NCBI GenBank assembly: GCA_016792845.1
Contig: JAEUKH010000008.1
Span: forward strand, 1 to 64,000
Reading direction: 5' to 3'
DNA length: 64,000 nucleotides
Source of the DNA: Myxococcales bacterium
GTDB lineage: Bacteria > Myxococcota_A > Polyangia > Polyangiales > Ga0077539
Position numbers and translations under genes: made by a program. The notes under the pieces were generated by a model. That model had not been told where the DNA came from. It saw only the letters and a list, made by a program, of their open reading frames with translations, and did not search any database. Shown piece by piece: positions 8,114 to 17,586 of this stretch. Position 1 is the stretch's first letter. The number at the start of each line of letters is the position of its first letter.

Positions 8114-9705
8114 GGTGTTGGGGCCGCGGCGGGCGCCGCAGCGGGCGGTGAGGGGGTGGGTGCAGCGGGTGCGGCGGGGGCGCATCCCGCGACGCCAGGC
8201 TGGCAGTGTTGCGAGGCGCGCGCACGGAGCACGGCGGCAAATTGTCTGAACAAGGGCGCCTCGGGGTGCGCCGCCGCGAGCTGCTCGTAGAGCCCCGCGG
8301 CGTCGGCGTATCGGTTGGCCGCCACGGCCTCGGCGGCGACCCGAATCGGGTCAGCGGCGTTCGGCGGAGGGAAGGGGCGCGCCCGGCCCGTCGCGTCGAC
8401 GTTGCTCATCGGCGCGGGCACGATCACCCCGACCAGGGCGGCCTGCCCCTGCGGGATGGTCACGATCGGAAGCTGAAGAATGTTGTTCGTCGTCGGCGCC
8501 GTCGCGCCCATGGTGCGCACGAGGTACTGCTGCCGCGCAGGCCCCGCCGCGCTCTGTTGCCGCTGCGCCGGGCCCATCATCAAGAGCACCGCGCAGAGCG
8601 TCAGCACGATGCCCGCCAGCGCCAGGGTGCGGGGCGGCAGCGAGGTGAGACCCCCGCTCGAACCCTTCGGCGGCGGCGGCAGCTCCATCGGGCCGAAGGG
8701 GTCATCGTGGTCACCCATTGGAGGCGGCGCCATCGAAATCGGCGAGGGCGAGGCCATGGGCGGGGCGAGGGGGTTGTTCATCACCCCGAACCCGTTGGGC
8801 ATCATGGGTTGAAGACCCGGCGCCAAGGGGGGCGCCATGGTCGCGGCCCGCGGCTGAACCACGGGCATCGCGACCCCGACGTTGGCCAAGAGCTCGCCGG
8901 GGTTGGCCATCACCGTGCGCTCGTCGGGGCGATCGTGGGCGCCCACGGGCCCCATCCCGACGGGGCCGCCGGCGCGGGGCGTGAGACCGCCGCCCGACTC
9001 CATCGCGGCATACGGAGACTGACGAATCACCGTCGCCTCGCTCACCCCAGAGGCAGGCGCCGGGGTCGTGCCTTGCGGGCGCGGAGGGGCCATCACCGGG
9101 GCCCCCATCGGGGGGCTCGGAGGGGTCGAGAGCGGCGCAGGGCTCGCCACCCCATTGCCCAGCGGCAGCGACGGAATCTGCGGCACCGACGGGCGCGGCG
9201 GCGCTTGGGTGGCCAGCCGCCCCGCGGTGTTGGTCTGCATCGGCGCGGCGGGCTGCGCCATGCCCTTCAGGGCCTCACTCAAGTGCTGATTCGAGAACAC
9301 CTCGGTGCTCTCTTCTTCATCGAGGAAGCCCACCGAGGTGGCCTTGGCGGGCGCTTCGGCCGCGGGCGCCCTGGCGTCGGGGCCCACCACCTTGGCGCGC
9401 AGCACCGCGCTCCCGAGGAGCACCTCGGTGGCATCGAACACCTGCTGCCACTCATCGGCGCGGGCCTGGCCGACGTACACCCCCGAGAGGCTCCCGGCGT
9501 CGCGGGCCCAGAGGATGTTGCCATCCCAGTAGAGCTCGGCGTGAATGGGCTCGACGCCGTGTCCGCGGATCTTCCATTGGGCTTCGGGCCCTGAGCCGAC
9601 GGCCACCTGTCGGGCCGCCATGGCCGAGCTAAACGTCGCCGTCGGATGCTGGCTCTCACCCTGTGCGACCTGCAAAGTGACCGTGTTGCCGCGCGGCGAT
9701 GTCAT
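8110..9705 (-). CDS. FHA-like membrane protein with Pro-rich linker
   Basis: A 531-residue protein. Residues 20-110 have the beta-strand spacing of an FHA domain, but the phosphothreonine-binding residues are not conserved (VGSGPE in place of a GR turn, EPIHAEL in place of SxxH). A long Pro/Ala/Met-rich linker (about 115-360) carries Thr-containing patches such as DERTVMANP, SEATVIRQSP and EESTEVF. A single membrane helix follows (LALAGIVLTLCAVLLMM), then a periplasmic part with TPR-like helices and a Pro/Ala tail. The gene overlaps its neighbours at both ends by ATGA. It probably anchors or regulates the adjacent CpaF-type ATPase; this is inferred from context. Confidence 0.65.
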   Translation of the reverse strand: MTSPRGNTVTLQVAQGESQHPTATFSSAMAARQVAVGSGPEAQWKIRGHGVEPIHAELYWDGNILWARDAGSLSGVYVGQARADEWQQVFDATEVLLGSAVLRAKVVGPDARAPAAEAPAKATSVGFLDEEESTEVFSNQHLSEALKGMAQPAAPMQTNTAGRLATQAPPRPSVPQIPSLPLGNGVASPAPLSTPPSPPMGAPVMAPPRPQGTTPAPASGVSEATVIRQSPYAAMESGGGLTPRAGGPVGMGPVGAHDRPDERTVMANPGELLANVGVAMPVVQPRAATMAPPLAPGLQPMMPNGFGVMNNPLAPPMASPSPISMAPPPMGDHDDPFGPMELPPPPKGSSGGLTSLPPRTLALAGIVLTLCAVLLMMGPAQRQQSAAGPARQQYLVRTMGATAPTTNNILQLPIVTIPQGQAALVGVIVPAPMSNVDATGRARPFPPPNAADPIRVAAEAVAANRYADAAGLYEQLAAAHPEAPLFRQFAAVLRARASQHCQPGVAGCAPAAPAAPTPSPPAAAPAAAPTP

Positions 9706-10883
9706 CCGTGATGACCTCCGTACCCGTGGTCATGGCCGTGCCCGTAGGCGTTCGCGTCTTGCATGCCGCCCTCTGCCTTCAGCCGCGCGGCCTCGTACAC
9801 CGAAGCCGGGTACGACATCCCATACGAGTGCACCAGCTCGGTGCAGCTTGGGAGCTCACCGGTCGGCTCAAAGGTCGAGAGCAAGTTACCTTCTTCATCG
9901 CGACCCTGGAATTTACGCAGAAAAATGTCGACGATCTCGAAGCCCTTGTCTTGAGTGTAACCCCGCACCTCTGAGATGTGGGTGACCTTCCGCGAGCCGT
10001 CTTGGAGCCGCGAGGTCTGCACGATGAGGTTGATGGCGCTCGCGAGCTGAAGCCGCATGGCCGAGAGGGGCAGCTCGACGTCGCTCATCAGCGACATGGT
10101 CTCAAGGCGCGTCAGGGTGTCATGGGGGTAGGTCGCGTGCACCGTGGTGATGCAGCCGCCGTGACCCGAGGTCATCGCTTGCACGAGGTCGAGGGCCTCG
10201 CCGCCGCGAATCTCGCCCACCACGATGCGGTCTGGGCGCATACGCAGGGTGGCGCGAAACAAGTCACGGATGCTCACCTTGCCGCGCCCTTTGGCGTCGC
10301 CGGGGCGCGCCTCAAGCTGCACGACGTGCTGCTTCTGAAGCTGCACCTCGCGGCTGTCTTCGATGATCACCACCCGCTCGCCGTCGGGGATGAAGCTGCT
10401 GAGGGCGTTGAGCATCGAGGTCTTGCCCGAGCCCGTGCCGCCCGCGACGACGACGTTCTGCTTGAGCACCACAAGGGCTTCGAGCACCGCCGAGGCCTCG
10501 GGCGTCAGCGAGCCGAAATCGACGAGACGCTGAACCGTGAGCGTCTCTTTGAAGAAGCGTCGAATGGCGACGTCGGGCCCGTCGGGCGCCGCCGGGGGGA
10601 TCACCGCTTCGATACGCGACCCGTCGGGGAGCCGGGCCTCAAGGATGGGGTGGTCTTCGTCGACCATCTTGCCCACAAACTGCGCGATGTTACGAAGCGC
10701 CGCGTTGAGCGCCTCAAGGCTCGGGAAGCGCGCCTCGGTCAGGGTCAGACGCCCCGCCTTCTCAATAAAGATCTGATTCGGGCCATTGATCATGACCTCA
10801 GAGACCTTCGGGTCGTCGAGGAAGGGGCGAATCGGTGCCAGAAACGAGAGCAGGGTCTCTTCGTAGACCTCCTTGGGAATCAT
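9702..10883 (-). CDS. Second CpaF/TadA-family secretion ATPase
   Basis: A 393-residue ATPase of the type II/IV secretion family that powers pilus assembly at the inner membrane. Walker A GGTGSGKT is at 148-155, followed by the Asp box VVIIEDSREVQL, the His box and the Walker B region [17 protein letters not shown], and GHGGCITTVHA. The N-terminal domain (1-120) is the usual CpaF all-alpha/PAS-like region. The C-terminus ends in an unusual His/Gly-rich tail, HGHDHGYGGHHG. It is a paralogue of the FHA-TadA fusion encoded 4 kb upstream. It overlaps the TPR lipoprotein and FHA genes by ATGA. Possible roles are an opposing or alternative motor, as PilB/PilT are in type IV pili, but retraction activity cannot be read from sequence. 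Confidence 0.9.
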   Translation of the reverse strand: MIPKEVYEETLLSFLAPIRPFLDDPKVSEVMINGPNQIFIEKAGRLTLTEARFPSLEALNAALRNIAQFVGKMVDEDHPILEARLPDGSRIEAVIPPAAPDGPDVAIRRFFKETLTVQRLVDFGSLTPEASAVLEALVVLKQNVVVAGGTGSGKTSMLNALSSFIPDGERVVIIEDSREVQLQKQHVVQLEARPGDAKGRGKVSIRDLFRATLRMRPDRIVVGEIRGGEALDLVQAMTSGHGGCITTVHATYPHDTLTRLETMSLMSDVELPLSAMRLQLASAINLIVQTSRLQDGSRKVTHISEVRGYTQDKGFEIVDIFLRKFQGRDEEGNLLSTFEPTGELPSCTELVHSYGMSYPASVYEAARLKAEGGMQDANAYGHGHDHGYGGHHG

Positions 10884-11581
10884 CGTGGCACCTGTCGGCC
10901 GGGGCTCGGCGCGGGTTGTGACGCAGGAGTCGTCGTTTCAGTCTGCACGGGGATCATTCTCGGCGCCGCCGGGGGCGCGGGCGGCTCGGGCGTCGCTTCG
11001 ATCCGATGCACCAGGTGGCTGCGGGCCTCTTCGGCGTAGGTGCCGTTCGGTTCGAGGGCGAGATAACGGCGAAACCGCAGGTCGGCGGCCTCGGGGTCGC
11101 TGTACGTGTCGCGCAAGATGCGACCGAGCATAAAATGCGCCCCCGCGTGCGTCTCGTGCGCGGCCAGCACCTGCTCAAAATGGCGCCGCGCGGTGAAGTG
11201 CTCGCCCAACTCTTCGTGGATGGTGCCCACCAAAAAGCGCAGCGACCAATCGCCCGGGTGCCGCTCAAGGTAGTGTTGCGCGTAGGTCACCGCCGCGCGA
11301 TACCGCGACGCCGCGATGCAGATGCGCAGCAACTGCGGGAGGTAGCGCCGCTCGTCGGCGCCGCGCTCGAGCCCCTCGGCCACATACTGCTCGGCGCGCA
11401 CGAGGTCGCCCGCATGGGCCAGCGCGAGCCCTTGGTCGACGAGCTGCTGCGCGCGCACATCGATCATGGGGTCGCGGGGGGGGAGCGGCCGCAACGAATC
11501 GCGCGATCCGGCACACGCCGAGAGCGCGAGGGCGCTGAGCAAAACGAGCGCATTGAAGTGTCTGACCCGAGCAACCGTCAT
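10880..11581 (-). CDS. TPR lipoprotein, TadD-like
   Basis: A 233-residue lipoprotein with an N-terminal signal peptide ending LSALALSAC, where Cys22 would be lipidated. TPR-like helix pairs follow between about residues 40 and 190, including GLALAHAGDLVRAEQYVAEG and LGEHFTARRHFEQVL. The C-terminus is Pro/Thr-rich. TadD, a TPR outer-membrane lipoprotein that helps assemble the secretin, is the expected counterpart in Tad systems, and the position after tadC fits. The start is ATG 11581. The stop overlaps the start of the second CpaF gene as ATGA. Confidence 0.7.
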   Translation of the reverse strand: MTVARVRHFNALVLLSALALSACAGSRDSLRPLPPRDPMIDVRAQQLVDQGLALAHAGDLVRAEQYVAEGLERGADERRYLPQLLRICIAASRYRAAVTYAQHYLERHPGDWSLRFLVGTIHEELGEHFTARRHFEQVLAAHETHAGAHFMLGRILRDTYSDPEAADLRFRRYLALEPNGTYAEEARSHLVHRIEATPEPPAPPAAPRMIPVQTETTTPASQPAPSPGRQVPR

Positions 11582-11619
11582 CGCGCGCGGTGGTTATACA
11601 CCGAGCCCGCGTCGCGCGA

Positions 11620-12507
11620 CTATCGCTGAGCGGCGGCGGCCTGGTCGATCCGAAGGGTGAGCTGGCGTTCGAGGGTGTTGAGCGCCTGAAGATAGGGCCC
11701 GCGGCGGTGCGAGGTGAGCGCCGTGAGCATGCGGGTCTCGAAGAGCGCGTCTTCGGTTCGCTGCTGTTCGAGCGCGCGTTCGAGGCGAAACTGATGGGCG
11801 CGGTACTCGTCTTCGAGGCGCACCTTGAGCGTGTTCGCCTGGCGCAGCGCGAGGTCGGCCGCGCGGGTGTCGCCCACCGCGCGGTAACAAGCCGCCGCGC
11901 CGGCGTAGTAGTTCACCGCTTCGATGCCGTCTTGGGTGCGGAAGGGCATCCGCTCGGCCTTCGAGAGGGCCACCCGCGCGCTCTCTTCGGCGGTCGAGCG
12001 CACGAGGTTCGGGTCACGCTGCGCGCACGCCTGGGGGAAGTCGTCAAACAGCGCCGGCGGCGGCGTCTGCACCCGCCCCGGGGCCGAGTTCGCCGGGTCT
12101 TGAAACGACTGGTAGAGCGCGAAGGGCACGATCACCGCCGCGGCGATGAGCAACACCGGCGAGACCTTCTCTTCCTTCTTGTCACCCTCTTGGGCGGCCT
12201 TGCGGGTCTTCTTCCCGTCGTGGATCACCAGCTTGACCTGGCCCACCGAGATGGTCGCGCCCCAGGGCACGAGGCCCCGCTCGAAGGGCTGCCCGTCGAC
12301 CAGGGTCGGGGTCGCGACGCCCCGCGCCACGATCAACCCGCACCCGTCAGGGCGCGGCGAAAACAAGAGATGCTCGGGCGCAAAATCAGGCAGATCGATC
12401 AGCACCTGACACTTGCTCGACGTGCCCACCACCACCCGCTCGTCGGTGAGCGGATAACTCTGTTGTGTGCCATCGGGGAGGTAGACATCAAGCTGCGGGG
12501 TCGCCAT
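11620..12507 (-). CDS. Degenerate-FHA inner-membrane protein
   Basis: A 295-residue protein with a cytoplasmic FHA-like domain at about 10-95 (strands around RVVVGTSSKCQVLIDL, FAPEHLLFSP and TPTLVDGQP). A basic/acidic linker follows, then one membrane helix (SPVLLIAAAVIVPFALYQSF, about 120-140) and a helical periplasmic domain of about 150 residues. The usual FHA Arg and Ser that contact phosphothreonine are absent (GTSS, APEH), so the fold may be structural here. It lies 18 bases downstream of tadC and is probably a component of the Tad basal body particular to this lineage. Confidence 0.65.
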   Translation of the reverse strand: MATPQLDVYLPDGTQQSYPLTDERVVVGTSSKCQVLIDLPDFAPEHLLFSPRPDGCGLIVARGVATPTLVDGQPFERGLVPWGATISVGQVKLVIHDGKKTRKAAQEGDKKEEKVSPVLLIAAAVIVPFALYQSFQDPANSAPGRVQTPPPALFDDFPQACAQRDPNLVRSTAEESARVALSKAERMPFRTQDGIEAVNYYAGAAACYRAVGDTRAADLALRQANTLKVRLEDEYRAHQFRLERALEQQRTEDALFETRMLTALTSHRRGPYLQALNTLERQLTLRIDQAAAAQR

Positions 12508-12525
12508 ACGCCCTTCGATCCTCTC

Positions 12526-13434
12526 TCAGATGCCGTGACCGGTTGCGATGTTGACCGCAAAGGGGCCAAGAATGATCAACATGATGGTGGCAAAAATCAG
12601 CATGAGCGGCCCCATCATCAGCACCCCGGCGCGGGCCGCGCTCTCCTCCGCCGCGACGCTGCGCCGCATCCGAAGCATGGTGGCCTGAATCTGAAGCACC
12701 TCGGCCAGGGGGTTGCCCTTCTCTTCGGCCTGAACCACCGCCGAGACGAAGTCTCGCACTGCCTCGGTGGGCGCGCGATCGCCGAAGGCAAGGAGCGCCT
12801 GCTTGCGGGTGCGCCCGAGCTCGAGCTCTTGAAGAATACGAACCAGCTCTTCATAGAGCGCGTCGGTCTTGTCGGCGGTCTTCTCAGTAACCTGCCGCAG
12901 CGCCCCGGGGAAGTCGAGGCCCGCGCTCATGGTCAATGAAACCAGGTCGATCGAGTGCGGCAGACCGCGGTTCACTTGCTTGAAGCGGCGCTCGATCTCG
13001 CCCGAGACCTGCATGTGCGGCAAGATGGTGCCGAACCCGACGAACATTAGAATGAAGATGCCGCCGATGTTGGCCAGATAATCGATCACGATCCCCGTCA
13101 GGAGCATCCCCAGAGACGAGAGGATGCAGAGCGCGAGGTACTCGTCGGCGGTGAGGCCGAGGTACTCGCCCGCCTGGCGAAGCTGCGTGTTGATGCGGTT
13201 GCGGGTGTCATGAAAGGGCAGCGGCGCGAGGCGGCGGGCCAGCCAGCGCATCAAGGGCTCGATGGTGTTGAAGAGGCCGCCCTCTTCGAGCACGGCCTTG
13301 CGCTTGAGCCCCTTCACCCCGACGTCAGGCGCCTCTTCGGCGGGGGTCTTGGCGAGCTGAAAGACGAAGAGCCCGAAGCCGAAGGTCAAGAGACCCAAGG
13401 CGAGGTGTTGAAGAAGCTGGGTCTCAGGTGTCAC
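12526..13434 (-). CDS. tadC: Tad pilus inner-membrane platform protein TadC
   Basis: A 302-residue member of the type II secretion F (GspF) family. It has an N-terminal membrane helix (LLTFGFGLFVFQLA), a helix pair around residues 95-135, the conserved cytoplasmic region SIDLVSLTMSAGLDFPGAL with following helices, and a C-terminal pair of helices ending in LMLIFATIMLIILGPFAVNI. With TadB it forms the inner-membrane platform that the TadA ATPase acts on. It follows tadB by 12 bases. The start is GTG 13434. Confidence 0.9.
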   Translation of the reverse strand: MTPETQLLQHLALGLLTFGFGLFVFQLAKTPAEEAPDVGVKGLKRKAVLEEGGLFNTIEPLMRWLARRLAPLPFHDTRNRINTQLRQAGEYLGLTADEYLALCILSSLGMLLTGIVIDYLANIGGIFILMFVGFGTILPHMQVSGEIERRFKQVNRGLPHSIDLVSLTMSAGLDFPGALRQVTEKTADKTDALYEELVRILQELELGRTRKQALLAFGDRAPTEAVRDFVSAVVQAEEKGNPLAEVLQIQATMLRMRRSVAAEESAARAGVLMMGPLMLIFATIMLIILGPFAVNIATGHGI

Positions 13435-13446
13435 CGCGACGCTCCG

Positions 13447-14343
13447 TCAGATGTCGACCGCGAGGATGCGCCTCGCAGCAAAAATGGCCGCTACCCAGAA
13501 CGCCACCGCGATGGCGACGATGATGTACCCGATAAAGGTCGTCGAGAGCGGCTGCAACCACAGCGGGTCGAGCCAGTTGAGGAGCCCCACCAGCAAGGGC
13601 GGCACCACGCCGAGCACCCACGCCTGGGCCTTGCCCTCGGCGGTCTTGGTGCGAACCACCCCTTCGAGACGCGCCATTTCGCGCAGCGTCGCGGCGCTCG
13701 TCTCAAGAATGCGCGGCAAATCGCCGCCGGTCTGACGGCCGATCAGCACCGTGGTCAGCGCGCCCGAGAAGGCCCGAGAGCCCACCCGGGTGGCCATGTT
13801 GAGCAGCGCGTGATCGAGCGGCACGCCGAGCTGATTCTCTTTCACCGTGAGCTCGAGCTCTTGCTTCATGGGCGCCCGCAAGAGCGTCGACGTGGCGTTG
13901 AGCGCGTCACCGAGCGAGGGCGAGGCCTTGAGCGCGTTGGCGAGCGCCAACAAGAAGGTATCGAGCTGCTTCTCGATGGCCTCTTGCCGCTTGTGACGCG
14001 CGTCGATAAACCACAGCGCGGGGGCCGCCACGGCCACGGGTACGCCCACCAGGGCGACCGGCACGTCGGTGCCCTCACCGAGCAACAAGGTCAGCACCGG
14101 GTCAAAGAGCAAGGCCACCAAGATGGCCACGATCTGCCAGTTGGCGATGTTCTTGCCCGTGATGTCGTGAATGAACAACGCGCGGAGCTGAACGTCGAGG
14201 TGCCGGGTGTAGCGGAAATACTGCTTGGCGAGGGGGCTCTCTTCATCGGTCAAGGTGATGTAGATGCTCGCCCCGAGACCCAGGGCGAACATCACCACGC
14301 CAAGCCAGGCGAAGGGGCCAAGTTGCGCGACGCTGGCGTTCAT
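13447..14343 (-). CDS. tadB: Tad pilus inner-membrane platform protein TadB
   Basis: A 298-residue GspF-family membrane protein. An N-terminal helix (FAWLGVVMFALGLGASIYI) is followed by a helix pair around 85-120, then the cytoplasmic core RQEAIEKQLDTFLLALANAL and KASPSLGDAL. The core continues with a second half containing GALTTVLIGRQTGGDLP, and two helices end the protein. These are typical TadB features. It pairs with TadC as the platform of the Flp pilus machine. It lies 21 bases after the TadA gene and 12 bases before tadC. Confidence 0.9.
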   Translation of the reverse strand: MNASVAQLGPFAWLGVVMFALGLGASIYITLTDEESPLAKQYFRYTRHLDVQLRALFIHDITGKNIANWQIVAILVALLFDPVLTLLLGEGTDVPVALVGVPVAVAAPALWFIDARHKRQEAIEKQLDTFLLALANALKASPSLGDALNATSTLLRAPMKQELELTVKENQLGVPLDHALLNMATRVGSRAFSGALTTVLIGRQTGGDLPRILETSAATLREMARLEGVVRTKTAEGKAQAWVLGVVPPLLVGLLNWLDPLWLQPLSTTFIGYIIVAIAVAFWVAAIFAARRILAVDI

Positions 14344-14364
14344 TGAATGGCTCCTCGATGCGGC

Positions 14365-16164
14365 TCAGAGAAAGTCGCGCCCCTGCACGAGGCCGTACGA
14401 GATAAACGCGTCGAGGAACGAGGGCAGATACCCCGTCGCACGAAACTCACCGAGCACCTTGCCGTCGGCCCCGGTGCCCGAACGATAGTACTCAAAAATC
14501 GGCCGGAGCTGGATCTCGTAGTTGTCATCGAGCCCCACCACCTCGGTGATCGAGGTCACACGACGCGAGCCGTCTGAGAAGCGAGACTGCTGCACCACGA
14601 CGTGCACGCTGTTCGCGATCTGCTCTCGGATCGCCCGCGCCGGCAGGTCGAGCCCGCTCATCAACGCCAACACCTCAAGACGGTTGATCGCCTCGCGGGG
14701 GCTGTTGGCGTGGGTCGTCGTCAGCGAGCCGTCGTGACCCGTGTTCATCGCCTGGAGCATGTCGAGGGCCTCGCCGCCGCGGCACTCGCCCACCACGATG
14801 CGATCAGGGCGCATACGCAGCGCGTTCTTCACCAGATCGCGGATGGTGTACTCGCCCTTGCCCTCCATGTTGGCGGGGCGCGACTCAAGCGACACGACGT
14901 GCGGCTGGTTGAGCTGAAGCTCCGCCGCGTCTTCAATGGTGATGATGCGCTCGTCTTTGGGGATCGCCGCGCTCAAGACGTTCAGCAGGGTGGTCTTGCC
15001 AGAGCCTGTGCCGCCCGAGATCACGATGTTCTTCTTCGCGACCACGGTGCGGGTCAGAAAGCGCCCCATCTGCTCGGTCAGGGCGCCGAACCCGACGAGA
15101 TCGTTGAGCCCCAGCGGCGTCTTTGAAAACTTACGGATCGTGATGCACGCGCCCTTGATGGCCAGCGGCTTGATCACCGCGTTGACGCGCGAACCGTCTT
15201 TGAGCCGCGCGTCGACCAGCGGCGTGCTCTCGTCGATGCGTCGCCCGAGCGGCGTCACGATGCGCTCGATGCACGAGCGTACGGCCTCGTCGTCGGTGAA
15301 GCGCGCGTCGACGCGTTGGAGCTTGCCCTTGCGTTCAACAAAGATGGTGTGCGGGTCAACCACCATGATTTCGCTGATGTTGCCCTCTGCCAGAAACTGC
15401 TCAAGCGGCCCAAGACCGAGGGCCTCGTCGGCCATCTCTTGCATGAGCTGCTCTTGGTTGGTGCCCGGCGGCAGATCCGAGGCGAGCTGCGCCATGATGC
15501 GCTTCAACGCGTCGCGCACCTTGGGCCGCATCACGTTGTCGGCCATCTTTGAGCGGTCGAGCGCCGCGAGGTCGAGATGGTCGAGCAACATGCGGTGAAT
15601 GCGCCGACGCAGCTCGACCCCCACGTGCATCGTGCCCGAGGTGTTGCCGAGCCCGTTGCCCGCCATCGTGGGCGGCGCCATCGTCGGGGCCGCGGTGGGG
15701 GCCCGGGGGCGCGCTTGAGGCCCGCCGGGTACCGCACCGACCGCCGCGGCGGCCATGGTCTGCGCGAGTGGGTTGCTCGGGCGCCCCGGCAACGGAGGCA
15801 GCGAGGGCCCCCCCGCAGCCCCACCCGGCGGCGCCCCGTAAGGCGGAGGCGCGGGCGCCTGAGGCCCCTGACGCACCACCCTGATCACATAGGGCCCGAC
15901 CTGGATCGGCGTGCCAAAGGGGACGGGCACCGCCGAGCGCACCACGCGCTGCGCCCCGACCTGGGTGCCGTTGCTCGATGAGTCTTGCACCACGATGGCA
16001 TTGGGCTGAATCGAGATGGTCACATGACGCCGCGAGATGTCGGGCGAAGCGAGCACCACCGTGCAGGTCTCATCGCGGCCGATAGAGATCTCGCCTCCGG
16101 CGGGCACCATGTAGGTCATCGGAGGTGCGTTGGGCGTCTCAATCTGCAGGAGGACCTGATCCAT
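14365..16164 (-). CDS. tadA: FHA domain fused to TadA/CpaF secretion ATPase
   Basis: A 599-residue fusion. Residues 1-100 form an intact FHA domain: [22 protein letters not shown] and SSSNGTQVG keep the Arg, Ser/His and Asn used to bind phosphothreonine. A Pro/Ala-rich linker (100-190) leads into a complete CpaF ATPase with the [14 protein letters not shown] helix, Walker A GGTGSGKT near residue 384, and [19 protein letters not shown]. It is the main assembly motor candidate because it sits between the secretin and tadB genes. The fusion suggests that phosphorylation by a Ser/Thr kinase recruits or gates the motor. ATG 16164 is preferred; an in-frame ATG at 16224 would overlap the secretin gene by 44 bases. 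Confidence 0.92.
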   Translation of the reverse strand: MDQVLLQIETPNAPPMTYMVPAGGEISIGRDETCTVVLASPDISRRHVTISIQPNAIVVQDSSSNGTQVGAQRVVRSAVPVPFGTPIQVGPYVIRVVRQGPQAPAPPPYGAPPGGAAGGPSLPPLPGRPSNPLAQTMAAAAVGAVPGGPQARPRAPTAAPTMAPPTMAGNGLGNTSGTMHVGVELRRRIHRMLLDHLDLAALDRSKMADNVMRPKVRDALKRIMAQLASDLPPGTNQEQLMQEMADEALGLGPLEQFLAEGNISEIMVVDPHTIFVERKGKLQRVDARFTDDEAVRSCIERIVTPLGRRIDESTPLVDARLKDGSRVNAVIKPLAIKGACITIRKFSKTPLGLNDLVGFGALTEQMGRFLTRTVVAKKNIVISGGTGSGKTTLLNVLSAAIPKDERIITIEDAAELQLNQPHVVSLESRPANMEGKGEYTIRDLVKNALRMRPDRIVVGECRGGEALDMLQAMNTGHDGSLTTTHANSPREAINRLEVLALMSGLDLPARAIREQIANSVHVVVQQSRFSDGSRRVTSITEVVGLDDNYEIQLRPIFEYYRSGTGADGKVLGEFRATGYLPSFLDAFISYGLVQGRDFL

Positions 16165-16180
16165 CAATGCACCAGAGAGA

Positions 16181-17527
16181 TTATCGGTATTGAGTGCCGG
16201 TGGGCTCGTAGAGCCGCAGCTCATCGATGCTGCCGCTAAACTGCTCGTACTGTCGAAGCGCCTCGGCGACGCGGTCTTGAGAGCTACGCGACACGCCCTC
16301 GACCACCGTCGGGACGATGAAGATCATCCCCTCGCGCTCTTGCTCGCGGGCCGTCTCGCTCCCAAACAGGTAACCCAGGATCGGGATGCGTCGCAGCCCC
16401 GGCAAGCCGGTCGTGCCCTCGGTCTGCTGCCGCGAGCGAAAGCCCGACATCACCACCGATTGCCCGAGCTGGAGATTCACCAGCGTTGTCAGGTGTGAAA
16501 TGTTACGGCCCGGGATGTCTGACCCGGTCTCGACAGGGTCTGAAATGTCAGCGTCGACCCGAATGTCGATGCGCGAACTCTGCGGGTCAAAGCGCGGCGT
16601 CACCGTGAGGTTTGTGCCAAACGGGATGGTCGCCAACGACGCCGACCCGTTGGCGCCGATCATCCGGTAGTTGAGCTCGCCGCCGTTGCGGTACGAGGCC
16701 TCGTTGCCGTTGGCCGTGATCAGCGTCGCCTGCCGAAGAATGCGCCCCCAACCGCCGTTCGACGCCATGTCGAGGCGGGGCAACGGCTGGTTGGTGATGA
16801 TCGCCTGGGCCGACTGAATGCCCGCCCCGACGCCCCCCATGCCCATCGGCGCCACGAGGTTGATGGTGGCCTGGCCCTGCGTCGAGGGTGCGGCGCCGCC
16901 GATGTAGGCGGGCCAGTTGAGGCCCACGGTGCGACCCGAATTCGTTGAAAAATCAACGAAGTACAAGTCGAGCCTGACGTTGATGCGCCGCTCGACGATG
17001 GTCGGGTCGATGGCCACCAGCGACTCGACCTGGGCCGGGTAGAGCGCCGCGATCTGCTGGACGCGGCGCTGCTGCTGCTCGCTCGCCACGCCGCCTTCGA
17101 GGTAGAGCCGCGCCCCCAGACGGCGAATCTGGACGCCCGTGTACCCCTCAAGGAGGTTCTCGATTTCGGCCTGAACGGCCTCAGGGCGGCGGGCAAACAC
17201 CGTCACCTGGAGGGTCTCTTGGGCGCCCCCCGAGCGGAGCAAGAGCAGCGAGGTCGTGCCGGCGCGTTGGCCCACCACCACGAGGTTGCGTCGGTCGCTC
17301 GGCACCCGCACATCGACGATGCCTTCGTTGGCCACCGAGTACGAGCTGATGCCCTCTGCGGGCACGAGCAGCTGCTCACCCACAGCCAGCGAGAGGTCGC
17401 GCCCCGAGGGGCGAGCCGGCTGCGCTTGGGCCTCTGGCGAGTACGAGACCCACGCACCCGCGAGCGCCGCGGTGGCGAGGCAGAGTGACAAGAGCGTGGC
17501 CGAGCGGCGAGGCGAGAGGGCGATCAT
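16181..17527 (-). CDS. rcpA: Tad pilus secretin RcpA/CpaC
   Basis: A 448-residue outer-membrane secretin. It has a signal peptide (MIALSPRRSATLLSLCLATA, cleavage after AQA near residue 36), an N-terminal pilus/BON-like domain with SLAVGEQLLVPAEGISSYSV at about 45-125, an N1-like repeat at about 130-185, and the secretin domain at about 190-430. The domain has the hallmark VMSGFRSRQQTEGTTGLPGL and PILGYLFGSE. The protein multimerises into the pore through which the Flp pilus passes. ATG 17527 gives a proper signal peptide; a GTG at 17590 overlapping the cpaB stop would add 21 residues. The next gene starts 16 bases after the stop. Confidence 0.92.
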   Translation of the reverse strand: MIALSPRRSATLLSLCLATAALAGAWVSYSPEAQAQPARPSGRDLSLAVGEQLLVPAEGISSYSVANEGIVDVRVPSDRRNLVVVGQRAGTTSLLLLRSGGAQETLQVTVFARRPEAVQAEIENLLEGYTGVQIRRLGARLYLEGGVASEQQQRRVQQIAALYPAQVESLVAIDPTIVERRINVRLDLYFVDFSTNSGRTVGLNWPAYIGGAAPSTQGQATINLVAPMGMGGVGAGIQSAQAIITNQPLPRLDMASNGGWGRILRQATLITANGNEASYRNGGELNYRMIGANGSASLATIPFGTNLTVTPRFDPQSSRIDIRVDADISDPVETGSDIPGRNISHLTTLVNLQLGQSVVMSGFRSRQQTEGTTGLPGLRRIPILGYLFGSETAREQEREGMIFIVPTVVEGVSRSSQDRVAEALRQYEQFSGSIDELRLYEPTGTQYR

Positions 17528-17586
17528 AGAGGTCTTCTTGCGATCGAAGGTGTGGTTGAGGGTTGAAGCCTTGTGATCAACGGTGA

